A stretch of DNA of 64,000 nucleotides from Allium sativum. Taxonomy: Eukaryota > Streptophyta > Magnoliopsida > Asparagales > Amaryllidaceae. The translations under genes were made by a program, and so were the position numbers. Below the pieces are notes generated by a model. The model was given only the letters and a program-made list of their open reading frames with translations. It was not told the DNA's origin and made no database searches. The stretch is taken from NCBI GenBank assembly GCA_030737875.1, contig CM060912.1, forward strand, positions 881,477,199-881,541,198, written 5' to 3'. Below, piece after piece: positions 1 through 10,829 of this stretch; positions within the stretch are counted from its first letter, which is position 1, and each line of letters starts with the position of its first letter.

Positions 1-689
1 TAGCACCCTGGAACCCGAATCGCCAGCCATCGTGGCCCCCCATCACCTCTGGCCACGCCGACCTTAGCCCAGACCCTCCACCCACCTTCCTCTCTCGTGC
101 TCCCTCCTCTTTCCGACTATGGAATGCAGTAGCACCCCTGTAAGTCTTCTCCCTATTTTATTTATTTTATTTCTTTAGAAAAATCATGGTTAAGGTTCAG
201 TTGAAAAAATGTATAAGGGCCTTAATAAAAATTAGTTTTTATAGAAAGGAAGAATTTTTTTAATAGGAAAGATTAGATTTTTCCTATGAAGATAAAGAGA
301 TAAAAATACGATTTTTACTTATTTAAAAGTAGAGTAAAAGTATACTTTTTGTTCTATGTATGCCGCGATAAAAATTCGATTTTTATACACAAAAAAGATC
401 GGATTTTTATATGAATAACATAATAAAAATATGATTTTTTATCGTATGTGGAATATAGAAATATAATTTTTGTCTTATAGAAAGGTGGAAAATATAATTT
501 TCATAAGTGTAGCAGGACAAAAAAATTCGATCTTTATTATGTAGGAGATATAAAAATATGATTTTTATATTATATAGATACTAAAAATTCGATCTTTATA
601 TTTTAGAAGAAATAAAAATATAATCTTCATATTTGAAAAGGCAAAATCTTTATATGAAGAATAGTGTGAAAGAAATATATATAATCTTT

Positions 690-1235
690 ATTATATGAAC
701 ATCGATGTAAAAATAGAATTTTTATCTATATAGTATCGATGTAAGAATAGAATTTTTATCTATACAGTATCGATGTAAAAATAGAATTTTTATCTATATA
801 GTATCGCTGAAAAAAGAGGATTTTTATATATTGAATAGCGTTGTGAAAATTCGATTTTTATATATTGAATAGCGAAGTAAAAATTGGATTTTTATATATT
901 GAATAGCGAAGTAAAAATTCGATTTTTATATATTGAATAGCGTTGTGAAAATTCGATTTTTATATATTGAATAGCGAAGTAAAAATTCGATTTTTATATA
1001 TTGAATAGCGAAGTAAAAATTCGATTTTTATATATTGAATAGCGAAGTAAAAATTGGATTTTTATATATTGAATAGCGAAGTAAAAATTCGATTTTTGTA
1101 TATTGAATAGCGTTGTGAAAATTCGATTTTTATATATTGAATAGCGAAGTAAAAAATAGATTTTTATATATTGAATAGCAAAGTAAAAATTCGATTTTTA
1201 TATATTGAATAGCAAAGTAAAAATTCGATTTTTAC
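690..1235 (+). repeat. 34-bp tandem array of short palindromes in B 5' LTR
   Basis: About fifteen units of 34 bp follow each other. The first few are of the type ATCGATGTAAAAATAGAA..., and roughly twelve from 831 on start TTGAATAGCGAAGTAAAAAT. Every unit centres on a small inverted repeat of the form TAAAAATtcgATTTTTA. Looser copies of this palindrome are scattered from about 230. The sister array is at 20290-20790. It lies in the putative LTR intron. Confidence 0.85.
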
Positions 1236-1988
1236 ATATGTTGAGAATACGGGCAAAGAAAGTGACAAGAGGCAAGAACGACGAAGATTTCTACATATGA
1301 AGAGTCGTGGGATTGGATTAGCTAATCAGTGAGAACTTCTCACCTTTAATTTTATTTTTTTTCTAGTTATAAATATATACTAGGATGCAGACGGTGTTTA
1401 GTAGCACCCGACACCCGTCGTCCACAGACCATGGACGGCTTGTATGCTTGATTGTTTGATTTTGATGCGTAGTTGATTGTGTGATGTGATGCGAAATGAA
1501 ATAAAATATTTATACAGTTAAAAATATTTTATAGTTAAAAGTAGAATTTTTAACGTGTATATGAAATGAAATAAAAATAAACAGATCGAACGATTTGTTT
1601 ATATACACACATTTGACTGATATGGATTGGGACGATAAATTTTACACATCGCCCAACTGCACAAATAAATTCTGTGTTTGATTGTTAGAAATCCCACACG
1701 GGTATTGGGATGATATATGACATACACTAATCCCAATAGTATGTTGTATGTCGATCGATTGATTGACAGACTGTTATGAGCGTTAAATATTTATATTCGA
1801 TGCTTATACAGTGTAGAATGCACTTTGGATGATGGTTGATTATTCATCGTTGTTGTTGTATATATGTGTTGTAGAAAATCCATATAATTAACAATATATG
1901 GTAATTGATTGGGCCTCATTCCATATTTGAAAAAGAAATATTTGAAAAAGAAATATTTGAAATAGAAATATTTGAAATAGAATATTTG

Positions 1989-2747
1989 TGTTAGATCAAA
2001 ATTTGGACCTAACACCCAAATTGTTCTGAATCTTATAGAGTTTCAACTGAAGAATGAGGAAAAAGAAAATAACACACAGAATTTATAGTGGTTCGGCGTT
2101 AACGAGCCTACGTCCACTTTATATATTATTGATTATACTTTGAAAGCTAATACAATCAATGATTTCTCTCAATACTCTAGTAGTCTGACAATAATGGCGG
2201 ATTCAGTACTCAATATTGCCAAAAAGATCCCAAAAAATGCCAAGCTCCGGGCTATTTATAGCTGATTTTGTCAAGCGGGTCGTGGTAACACGTGGCACGA
2301 ATCCCGAGAACATCGGATCGCATCGCTGCCGTTGAAGAAATAGTCAAATTAGCCGTTGTGGACAGGTGTCGCGATCACCTTGAAAATCGGATCGTGCAGA
2401 TGGGGAGAATCGGTCAAAATGACGGTTTGGGACACGTGTCGCTAGATCCGTGCGTCTCAGATCGCTGAAGACTAGCTCACGTTTGAACGGGTCAGAGGCT
2501 CCGCCATGCATCAGGGGATCGGATCGGTCAATACTGGGCCATAACACATGCATGGATCGAATCGCATAGAGGTGTCGTTTCGCTGATGAAATGGGGGCGA
2601 TCCGATAAGGTGCAATCCGATATGGGGGCGATCCGATGAGGGGCGAGTCAATGGTGCGATCCGTTCCTTCATGTACTTAGAGAACGTGGTTTCATGCTTT
2701 CTTCTTATGAATGATCCTGGGTGGCTTTGTCAAAAAGCTAGCCAACA
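1989..2747 (-). mobile_element. Solo LTR of the G family
   Basis: A 759-bp TG...CA block is flanked by a perfect 5-bp duplication ATTTG (1984-1988 and 2748-2752). The sister LTR of B has the empty site with one ATTTG at 21547-21551. The sequence is a diverged copy of the LTR at 61390-62169. It has a minus-strand TATA box CTATAAATAG at 2252-2261. About 150 bp nearer the 3' end, on the same strand, is the TGGACGTAGGC...GAACCAC motif seen in many plant LTRs, so the element read leftwards. A lone LTR with matching target copies means the internal region was lost by LTR-LTR recombination. Confidence 0.93.
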
Positions 2748-5700
2748 ATTTGAAAATAGGAATATATGAAGCCGTATTGATTAGATTGACGCCATTTTGA
2801 CGTGAACAATATTTATATCGATTTTATTCATTTTATAATGAATATCGAAAGTGATTTCAAAATCTGATATTTTGAAAAGAATTAGAATTCGAATTGAAAG
2901 TGAATAGAATTAGAATTCGAATTGAAAGTGAATAGAAATGAATTCGAATTGAAACTGAATAGAATTGAATTCGAATTGAAATTGAATTGAATTGAATTAG
3001 AACTAAAATTGAATTAGAAATCAATTTGGATTGAAACGAATTTAAAACGAATTTATATTGGAAAAATTCAATTTTGATTTGATTTGAATATGAAGTTGAA
3101 ATCATTTTGAAAACGAATTTAAAATGAATTATAAAAATACGTTTTAAAAGGAAATCGACGAAGTATATATTATATATATTATATATATAATATAATGGCC
3201 TGAATAGAACGCGCCACGCCGCGGCAGTTCGCGAATTACGACCATTGACTTCGAACGGATATTATGGGAGATTCGACCGTCGGATTCTACTAAAACCAGA
3301 ACCGTTGGGTTCGTATCAAAAAGAGCTTTCTAACGAATATTAGAAATTAGAAATCTAACGATTGGATTTGGAATTATGTCCAAATCAAATTTGGAAAAGG
3401 TCGTTGTAAGTGCAGTTCGATAGCCGTTGATGGAAATCGACTGTACGGACGTTGATAAAATTATTAAAAATAGTAATAATTTGTGTAAAATCATAAGAAA
3501 TGATTTGGGAAAAATTGGGATGAAAAACTCCATATTTGAAAAGATAAAAATAGATTTTTATCGAAATGAACTAGTTTTGAACTAGAATTATAATTCTATT
3601 TATTTTTAGATAAATAAATTGGATTTGAAATGGTTTTGAAAATAACCAGAATTTCCAATAATTATATTTGAATGGATTTGAATCGAAATTGTCTTCGGAA
3701 TATTTCGATGTTGGATTTCGTGATGATACAGATATTGTTATGGGAATTTGAAAGATATATATTTATATCGTTATTTCAAAAACGACATTTGTTAGTCATA
3801 GAATTTGATATTGAATATAAGCCGATATATTTTCTATTCAGAGCCTTGTATTTAATATCAAATGTGATTTGGGTTTGTCTTGAATGGTGTCTTCATTAAC
3901 ACTGTTCTTAAGCCCAGTTGAGAAAATGATTAAATCTTTTTACTTATATTTAATGAAGTGTACCAATTAACTAATATTTAATTGGAATTGAATTCGAATT
4001 GATTCTTGGGTTTGTCGTGAACAGTGTTTTGTATAACACTTGTTCTTTAACCCGATAATTAATGAAATGTGATTTTGGGTTGTCGTGAACGGTATCTTCA
4101 ATAATACTGTTCTTAGACCCAAAGGAGTTAAGAAAATCAGAAACTAACTGGAGGTTAGTTAAGTTGAATGGTTTCTGAGGTATTGATCTGATGTTGGTTT
4201 CGGCCTTCGGGGTTAATACTTAGGGAACAGCTCACTTGCTAATTTACGGTTAGGGACAGACTGAAATGTGATGTGATTTTGGGTTTATCGTGAACCGTGT
4301 TTTAAATGACACTGATTCTTTAACCCAGTCACAGATTAAAACTAAGTGGAGTTTTAATGAATCTTTAATTAGATTGAAAGGATCGAGAATGGAGTATCAC
4401 CAGTTTTGCTCCAGGCGATAGTTAAATCTTTAATGAGATTTGAACGTGAAATTGTAACACCCCACACCCGCTACGGTCACTCTCTAAGGGAATGCCATAA
4501 CATCGGTGGAGTATTTTAAGTGAATATAGAACAGAAAAATTACAACAAGACAGATATAAGTAATACTTAAAAATGTAAAACATCATTTCATTGCAGCGGA
4601 AAGTAAAACATGTTTGGTTACATCACAAAAACCATAACAAGAGTCAAGTACAAAAAAAATATCCATCCTGATAAATAAAAATACATAATCCCAATACATG
4701 AACTGATAGCCATAAAAGAAAAGGATAAGCTGAGCTTTACTCCTACGGTCCAAGCTCCAAAAGAGAATAAAGCAGCCTGATCAAAGCCCACTCGCACTGG
4801 GCCCACTCTGAGAACCTGAGGGTTGGGAAAAAGATAAAAACAACGGGGTCAGACATAAGTCTGAACGGGTCCTATAACTTTAACAATACAATCATTAAAA
4901 TAACCAGAGAAGACATAAGCTTGATATACGGTAAAGTCTGGGGATGAATGGCTACACTAAGAAGCTTGGTAGACTTAGGATAAACTAAGATAACCGTAAA
5001 GACGCATCTACCCACCCAAAGATAATTACTACACTGCACCACACCAGTCATTCCTAATTTTAAAGGTTGATCCCATTAAGTGTACTTAGTAAATCTTAAT
5101 GGTAGTTTCGTGTACCCCTAGCTGACTATATAGGTGCCGCTTGCCCCTATCTCCGCTAGGTGTACCCACTACCCCCATTTGATCGGCTCCCTAACGTAGA
5201 TATCCGTGCTGGTCCCACAGTGGGGTGTATCATTCCCCAAAGTGGCAACCTGATAATAACACTGATGCACGGTTTATACCTACACGATGCAACAACGTCT
5301 TAGCTACCAGCCCGGGCCCACACACGCATATGAAACCCGTTGGACTTGCGTTGCCACCGCTAACCCGTTTTGGCCTCTTATAGACAAACCCAGTATGCGT
5401 GTCCCGTCCTCGGCATGGGCCGAGCTCACAAATATACGTATGGGATACCGGTTGTAATGGGCCCCCACAAGCTACCCACCTAAGCTTGTCTCTCTATCTA
5501 GTGTATCCCACTTAACCCATTTAGTTATCATGTCCACTTACATGTTTGAAATTTGGTTAAGTCATCTAATCGTATTTCAATTGCCATACAAGGCACCCAC
5601 TAGATTTCCTCATGCAGCCCCCCAAGGCACCCACTTAACCCCTCATGTCCATCTACATGCTAATATGGTTAAGTGTTTCTTAATTAATTAAGACCGTGAT

Positions 5701-6536
5701 CCTCATAAAGACCTCTCACATTAGACTATCTTTAATGACCGCTGGTTAAGCCGGTTGGGTCCGGGCAGCCTTATGTCATAACCGAGTCTAACCTCGTGTC
5801 TTTACATTAATCACGTATTTAGTTTGTGCCTAAGACCTCTCACATTGGGCTAACATTTGTAGCAACTGGTTAAGCCGGTTGGGTCCGGGCAGTTTTATGC
5901 TACAACTGAGTCCAACCTCGTGTCTTAGTCGATTAATTACACCTAATTAATCACCCTCATAATTTATATTAATTGTCCCTAATTAATATTCAAGTTTTCA
6001 AGAATATGGGTAGACCTAACTCAATAGGTAAATTCCCAATTCCATAGCATGGGTAGACCTAACTCAATAGGTAATTCCCAATTCCATAATATGGGTAGAC
6101 CTAACTTAATAGGTAAATTCCCAATTATGTTAATCCACTTAATGGTATTTTTACACAATGTTATTAGGTGTATATTAACCCCATCGTTCCCCACGTACTA
6201 TGCTAACATGACATATTTTATAAGGGAAGATTCATCACAAATATCATGGGTTTCACTTAGCATACTTTAGCGTTAACATGGGTTTAAGGGGTGTCAACTT
6301 GCATCATGATATTAAACCCAACTAGCATCATTAAATAACCCAACTTGCATGAATACACATATGTCATATAAAGGTAACTTACATAAGTGTTCATAGGTTA
6401 TACAAAGGGTGAACTTGCATATGTGACTTGCATCATAAATAGGGTAAACATGCATATGTATGCATAGCATACAAAGGTGTCATCTTGCATATGTATGCAT
6501 CTTATTTAAAAAGGGTAAACTTGCATGTCATAATGT

Positions 6537-6800
6537 ATGCATAAAACCAAACACTTAGCATGCATAAAATCAAATACTTAGCATGCATAAAACCAAACAC
6601 TTAGCATGCATAAAATCAAATACTTAGCATGCATAAAACCCAATACTTAGCATGCACAAAATCAAATACTTAGCATGCATAAAACCCAATACTTAGCATG
6701 CATAAAACCCACCACTTAACTTGCATAAACCCACATACTTAACTTGCATAAACCCATATACTTAACTTGCATAAACCCACATACTTAACTTTCATAAACA
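6537..6800 (-). repeat. 23-bp tandem repeats in A 3' LTR
   Basis: About eight 23-bp units (CATGCATAAAACCAAACACTTAG type) run into four shorter units with CTTGCATAAACCCA. The matching array in the other LTR is at 14305-14573. Both lie in the putative LTR intron. A and E share the ACTTGCATA word in this part of the LTR, but in E it is dispersed, not tandem. Confidence 0.85.
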
Positions 6801-7275
6801 TAGGGTTAACATTAAACATAGATTAGCAAACTAACATCATATCATATGACTTAAAACCCATTTATCCACAAGCAAGACCATAGATCTCATCATACCTCAT
6901 CTACTTAATTTAGCAATTGGTTATTAAAGTGATAGAAACTCACCAAAACCAAGATTAGCAAACTTATGAAGTAGAACTAGTTGCTATATTTGAAGAAGAT
7001 GATGATTAGAGGTTGATTAGCTTGCAACTTTCTTCATAAACTAGTGGAGGCTCCTCCTAGTTTTGATTTTGGCGGCATGATGGCATCAATTCTATTTTTA
7101 GTATGGATTAGGCTTGCATTAGGGTGTATTTATAGGATTAGGGTGTGTTTTAGACCATAGGATTAGCCCTAGGTTAGATTAGGTCCGTCAGATTTAGGAA
7201 GTTTCCAGAACACAGCCCAAACCAGCCAGAAAAACCAGACCTGGTGCACCCAGGCCAATTGGCCCGACACCCTGT

Positions 7276-7349
7276 GTCGACAGGCAAGTCGACAGGGCAG
7301 TCGACTTGGCCTGGCCCAAGTCGACAGGCCTGTCGACAGCCCTGTCGAC
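7276..7349 (-). promoter_or_regulatory. Cluster of six GTCGAC palindromes in U3 of A
   Basis: Exact GTCGAC occurs at 7276, 7288, 7300, 7320, 7332 and 7344. Spacing is 12 bp within each triplet and 20 bp between triplets. On the minus strand the cluster lies about 150-220 bp upstream of the LTR TATA box. Regular spacing of a palindrome in U3 suggests an enhancer; the binding factor is unknown. Confidence 0.6.
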
Positions 7350-7627
7350 ATGGCTACGGCGGGAAATTTCCCGCCTGGCCCCCGCTGGTTCCAATTTCGA
7401 AATCTGAATTTGAATTTTAAATCTGTTTTTAATATGGAATTTCCTGAAAACTTCTTTGGGCCTTAAATGGGTAATACGGACTCCGATTTACAAAATTTCG
7501 GACTCTATTCTGCGTATTTTTCCGAGACGAATGCAACGGCATAGCCCGTTTCCCCAATTCTTACATCTGAGATTATTTATTCTGCTTTTAGTGAATATTA
7601 GTATTAACTGAAATTTGGGGTGTTACA

Positions 7628-7645
7628 TTCTCCCCTCCTTAAAGG
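7628..7645 (-). other. Polypurine tract of element A
   Basis: On the minus strand CCTTTAAGGAGGGGAGAA runs directly into the LTR start TGTAACACC. The preceding block TTTCGGGGACGAAAT is shared almost word for word with E and F, and in looser form with B, B' and D. This is the expected plus-strand primer for reverse transcription. Confidence 0.85.
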
Positions 7646-8129
7646 ATTTCGTCCCCGAAATCTCTAAGCTAAGGAGAATGCATATCCTACCATCCAAATA
7701 ACCATCTACTCAATCCATCAAACACAGGCATCCATTGTCCTTAAAACAATTTCTAATGATGTATGAGCATATGCAAAAAGTGTGTGTATATGTTCTCTAT
7801 CTAATGTATGAACATATGCAAACCATGATAGTGCCATGCATCCATTATGTATGCGAGAGAACCCTATCGACACATACAATATCTACATGAGTGCACAATC
7901 ATTCACCAAAATGCATCATCCATATGATAACACAATCATTATACATCCATACATATAGCTACCTACACACAATTATATGCAATATGCAATATGAAGTGAT
8001 CGAGCCGATCTAGTGTCTAGAGTGTGTGTATATGCATCCACGAGCAACCACTAGCAAACACTTGCATCCACTTCATCCATCAATCATAACATGTCTCAAA
8101 CACATGTTTCAACCATAGGTTCACCCTAT

Positions 8130-9143
8130 CTAAAGGTCAAAGGTACTAACGAGAGGACATACTAAAGATAAGATAAGTATTAGACAAACAATAGAGGAGA
8201 AATTAAAAGACATACCCTCAAAAAGAAATGGGTACAATGAACGCATCTTCGCTTCCGTCTCCCAAGTTGCGTTGCTCTCATCTTCTCCCCATTGCACATT
8301 GACTAGTTGAACCTCTCTGTTTCTCAACTTCCTAGTCTCTGACTCAAGGATGCGAGTAGGAGATTGTCGAATCGTTGCATCACGCTCTACCTCCACTTCT
8401 CTAAGCAAGCTCGGCTCTACCACCTCTGCAGTCTCATGTAGGCACTTCCTCAAATGTGACACATGGAATACATCATGTACACCACTAAGTCTCTCGGGCA
8501 ATTCCACTTTATATGCCATCTGTCCAATCCTTTCCTTAATAGGAAACGGTCCAACAAACCTTGGTGCTAACGTCCCAACAGATCCAAAGCGAACCACATT
8601 CCGTAACGGAGATACTTTGACAAAGACCATGTCCCCAACATCAAACTCAAGCTCTGTTCTCGTCTTGTCCGCATAAGATTTCTGTCTGTCTTGCGCCGCT
8701 TTCATCCTTCTTCGAATCAAATCAATCTTTTCCGAAGTCTTCCTAACCATATCGGGCCCAAGCAAGATCTTTTCCGTAGATTCCCACCAACATGTAGGTG
8801 ATCGACAAGGCCTTCCATAAAAAGCTTCGAAAGGAGCCATGCCAATACTAGACTGAAAGCTGTTATTATATGCGAACTCCACCTATGGAAGACGCTCTTC
8901 TCATGTACCTCCAAAATCTAAGATACATAGCCTCAAAAGGTCTTCTAAAATGCGATTCACCCTCCCGGTCTGGCCGTCCGTCTGAGGATGATTTGCGGTG
9001 CTCAAACACAGCTGAGTCCCTACCGCCTCTTTCAAACTCTTCCAAAACTCGCTAGTGAAGATAGGATCTCGATCACTCACTATGGGTGAAGCAACCCACC
9101 GGGTTTCTTTTGCTCCGCTTTTACTTGTTGGCACACCAAGCAT
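8130..9143 (-). pseudogene. pol: Element A integrase core end, GPY/F region and chromodomain, broken
   Basis: On the minus strand the frame gives the integrase motif SDRDP...FTS with the second catalytic Asp, then NHPQTDGQ followed by T-G-R where T-E-R is normal, so the catalytic Glu is changed to Gly. Next come FGG, a TGA where Trp is expected, EERLP, a TAG where Leu is expected, and VEFAYNNS, all in one frame. After a GPF block and DVFHVSHLR it ends in a chromodomain-like tail with VQWGEDES and ATWETEAKMR, closing near 8130. The first part of the catalytic core, including the first Asp, is missing: the sequence jumps from the zinc-finger segment (GGLLHP) straight to VSDRDP near 9085, a loss of roughly 75 codons compared with F. 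It cannot encode a working integrase. Confidence 0.9.
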
Positions 9144-9755
9144 CTAGCGACATACTCGGCCGCGTCTTTCTTCATACCGGCCCAAATGGAAACTCGCTTC
9201 ATGTCTTGGTACATCTTGTCCCTACCGGGATGAATGGTCATCTTTGACCGATGTGCATCATCAAGTATAGCGTTCCTCAAACCCTCGTCTTGCGGTACAC
9301 AAAGTCTACTGTCTCTACGCAAGCAACCCCTATCGTCTAGGGTGTACCTACCCAAATGGCTGGACGACTCCCCCTCCTCATGAGCTTCTCTACTAACTCA
9401 ACCAACTGTGGGTCGTCTCGCTGTGCTTCGCCAATCCGTCCCAAAAGAGTAGGCCTAACCTCCAAGGAGGCTAGCAAACCGGGTACAAAGTCAACGGAAG
9501 GTCTAAAGTTAAACATAGAAATAAACTCTAAGCTCCGTCGTTCAACGAACCATGAACTCGAGGACAACCTTTTTCTACTTAAGGCGTCCGCTACCATGTT
9601 ACCCTTGCCATGGGTATAAGCTATCTCAAACTCATAGGATGCTAAGAATCCTATCCACTTTTGCTGTCCTAAGACTATGCGCTCGAAGAGTCTCCAACAC
9701 TTCCCTAAGATGTAGGGCATGCTCTTCTCCACTTTTAGAGAAAATCAGGATATTA
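9080..9755 (-). pseudogene. pol: Element A RT/RNase H remnant and integrase zinc-finger segment
   Basis: Reading leftwards, an RT piece (ILIFSKS, EEHALHLREVLETLRAH) is fused directly to the end of RNase H (QQKWIGFLASYEFEIAY, THGKGNMVADALSRK). Compared with E, about 190 codons between them are gone, covering the RT thumb and most of RNase H. Then comes the spacer to integrase, a frame change near 9365-9395, and the HHCC finger with AHRSKMTIH and CLVCQQVK. The fusion lies at a CTTAGG-like word shared by both sides, consistent with a microhomology deletion or a template jump during reverse transcription. Confidence 0.85.
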
Positions 9756-10040
9756 CCCCATTCAAAATCATCACAACTGTCCATCTCTCACGCAGACCAC
9801 CCTAGTCGAACTCGACATCCCCCAAATGCAAGCACCAAAGGCCTAAACCAATATCAGACAAACACCCAAGGGATACCTCCTTCGAATTCAGACGACCTAC
9901 GTGAGATGATACTAGTAAAAACGGCTAAATAATTAAGCCCTTGTCCAACTCTGGATGTCCTCGCCAGTCTCGCTCCAAAACCACCGTTTATCCCATAACT
10001 GGCTTCGCTCAACCTATTGAGCACATACGAAAACTTATTT
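9756..10040. repeat. F-type LTR fragment inserted in the RT gene of A
   Basis: The frame for RT stops making sense here, and the text aligns with the F-family LTR near 49555-49760 in the same strand sense. Shared words include AAAGGCCTAAACCAATATCA (exact), CAGAC.ACCCTAG, GTGAGAT.GTAC, CTCTGG and CTCGCC. Both borders carry a diverged copy of the RT segment encoding D-I-L-(V/I)-F-S (about 9729-9755 and 10041-10066), so the insert sits between two versions of the same site. Confidence 0.75.
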
Positions 10041-10829
10041 CGCTCCTAGAAAAGACCAAGATGTCATTTACAAAGACCATCACAAACTTATTTAGGTACT
10101 CCCTGAACACCCTCTCATCAAATCAACAAAGTATGCGGGGGCGTTCGTCAAACCAAATGGCATCACCAGCCACTCATAAAAACCATCCGGAGTCCTAAAG
10201 GTAGTCTTCTCTATACTATCCTCAGCCACTCTCAACTGATGAAACCCCGTGGCTAAGTCCTACTACGAAAACACTGAGGCGCCAACCAACTGATCAAAGA
10301 GATCATCAATCCTCGGCAATGGGTGTCTATTCTTCTTTGTTATCTTGTTAAACTCCCTATAATCTACACAAAGTCTGAGGGACCCATCCGCCTTCATAGC
10401 AAAAACTACTGGAGCACCCCACTCCGATATACTTCATCTTCTAAACCCCTTCTCAAGCAAATCGCCTACTTGCTTATGGAGTTCCCTCCTCTCACGAGGA
10501 GCCATGTGGCACACTGGCCAAGATACTGATTTGGCATTGTCTACAAGATATATTCGGAAGTCAATCTCCCGCTCCGGAGGTAAGCCCTTCACCTCCTCAA
10601 ACACATCCGAGTATTCCCGGATCACTCTAAGAGATTGCAAACTCTCGATCGACGTGTCAAGCGATTCTAGATAACTTAGCATAACAGATTCCATGGGATT
10701 ACAAGAGATCTCGAGAGTGTTACCCAAGCGGGTCATAAGCCTAACTACTCTCCTTTCACAAACAAGAACGGCACCATTACTGGTTAACCAGTCCATGCCC
10801 AAAACTAACCCATAGCCCGTGAAGCCCAA
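10041..10829 (-). pseudogene. pol: Element A protease end and reverse transcriptase, broken
   Basis: The frame opens with GYGLVLGMDWLTSNGAV, the end of protease, then a linker with EYSDVFEEVKGLPPEREIDF typical of Ty3/gypsy RT. A TGA at 10434-10436 stands where Arg is coded in relatives (GF-x-R-R-S). The same frame continues through [18 protein letters not shown] to VFS, where two tandem TAG codons replace Gln-Met near 10260. RT then goes on to [14 protein letters not shown] and reaches FVNDILVFS: the catalytic FVDD box has lost its first Asp. The text breaks into the LTR-derived insert at 10040. Several independent inactivating changes make this a clear pseudogene. Confidence 0.88.

Larger units (their letters stand above)
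4453..7627 (-). repeat. 3' LTR of element A
   Basis: Near-identical to 12223-15396, with an 11-bp inverted terminus TGTAACACCCC. On the minus strand it starts next to the polypurine tract at 7628. It holds the same TATA box, GTGAGT donor, tandem repeats and CAG acceptor as the 5' copy. Its short minus-strand ORFs, such as 4618-4806, are identical in both LTRs only because the LTRs are copies, so they are not annotated. Confidence 0.95.

Noticed and set aside
690..1235. Regular 34-bp repeats looking like a CRISPR array
   Set aside because: Units are contiguous tandem repeats without unique spacers, in a eukaryotic LTR.
4618..4806. 62-residue minus ORF repeated exactly at 12388-12576
   Set aside because: It lies in both LTRs of A, so identity reflects LTR duplication; no recognisable protein.
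8350..9932. Plus-strand ORFs across the pol region of A (also in E and F)
   Set aside because: They are opposite-strand shadows of integrase and RT text whose motifs read on the minus strand.
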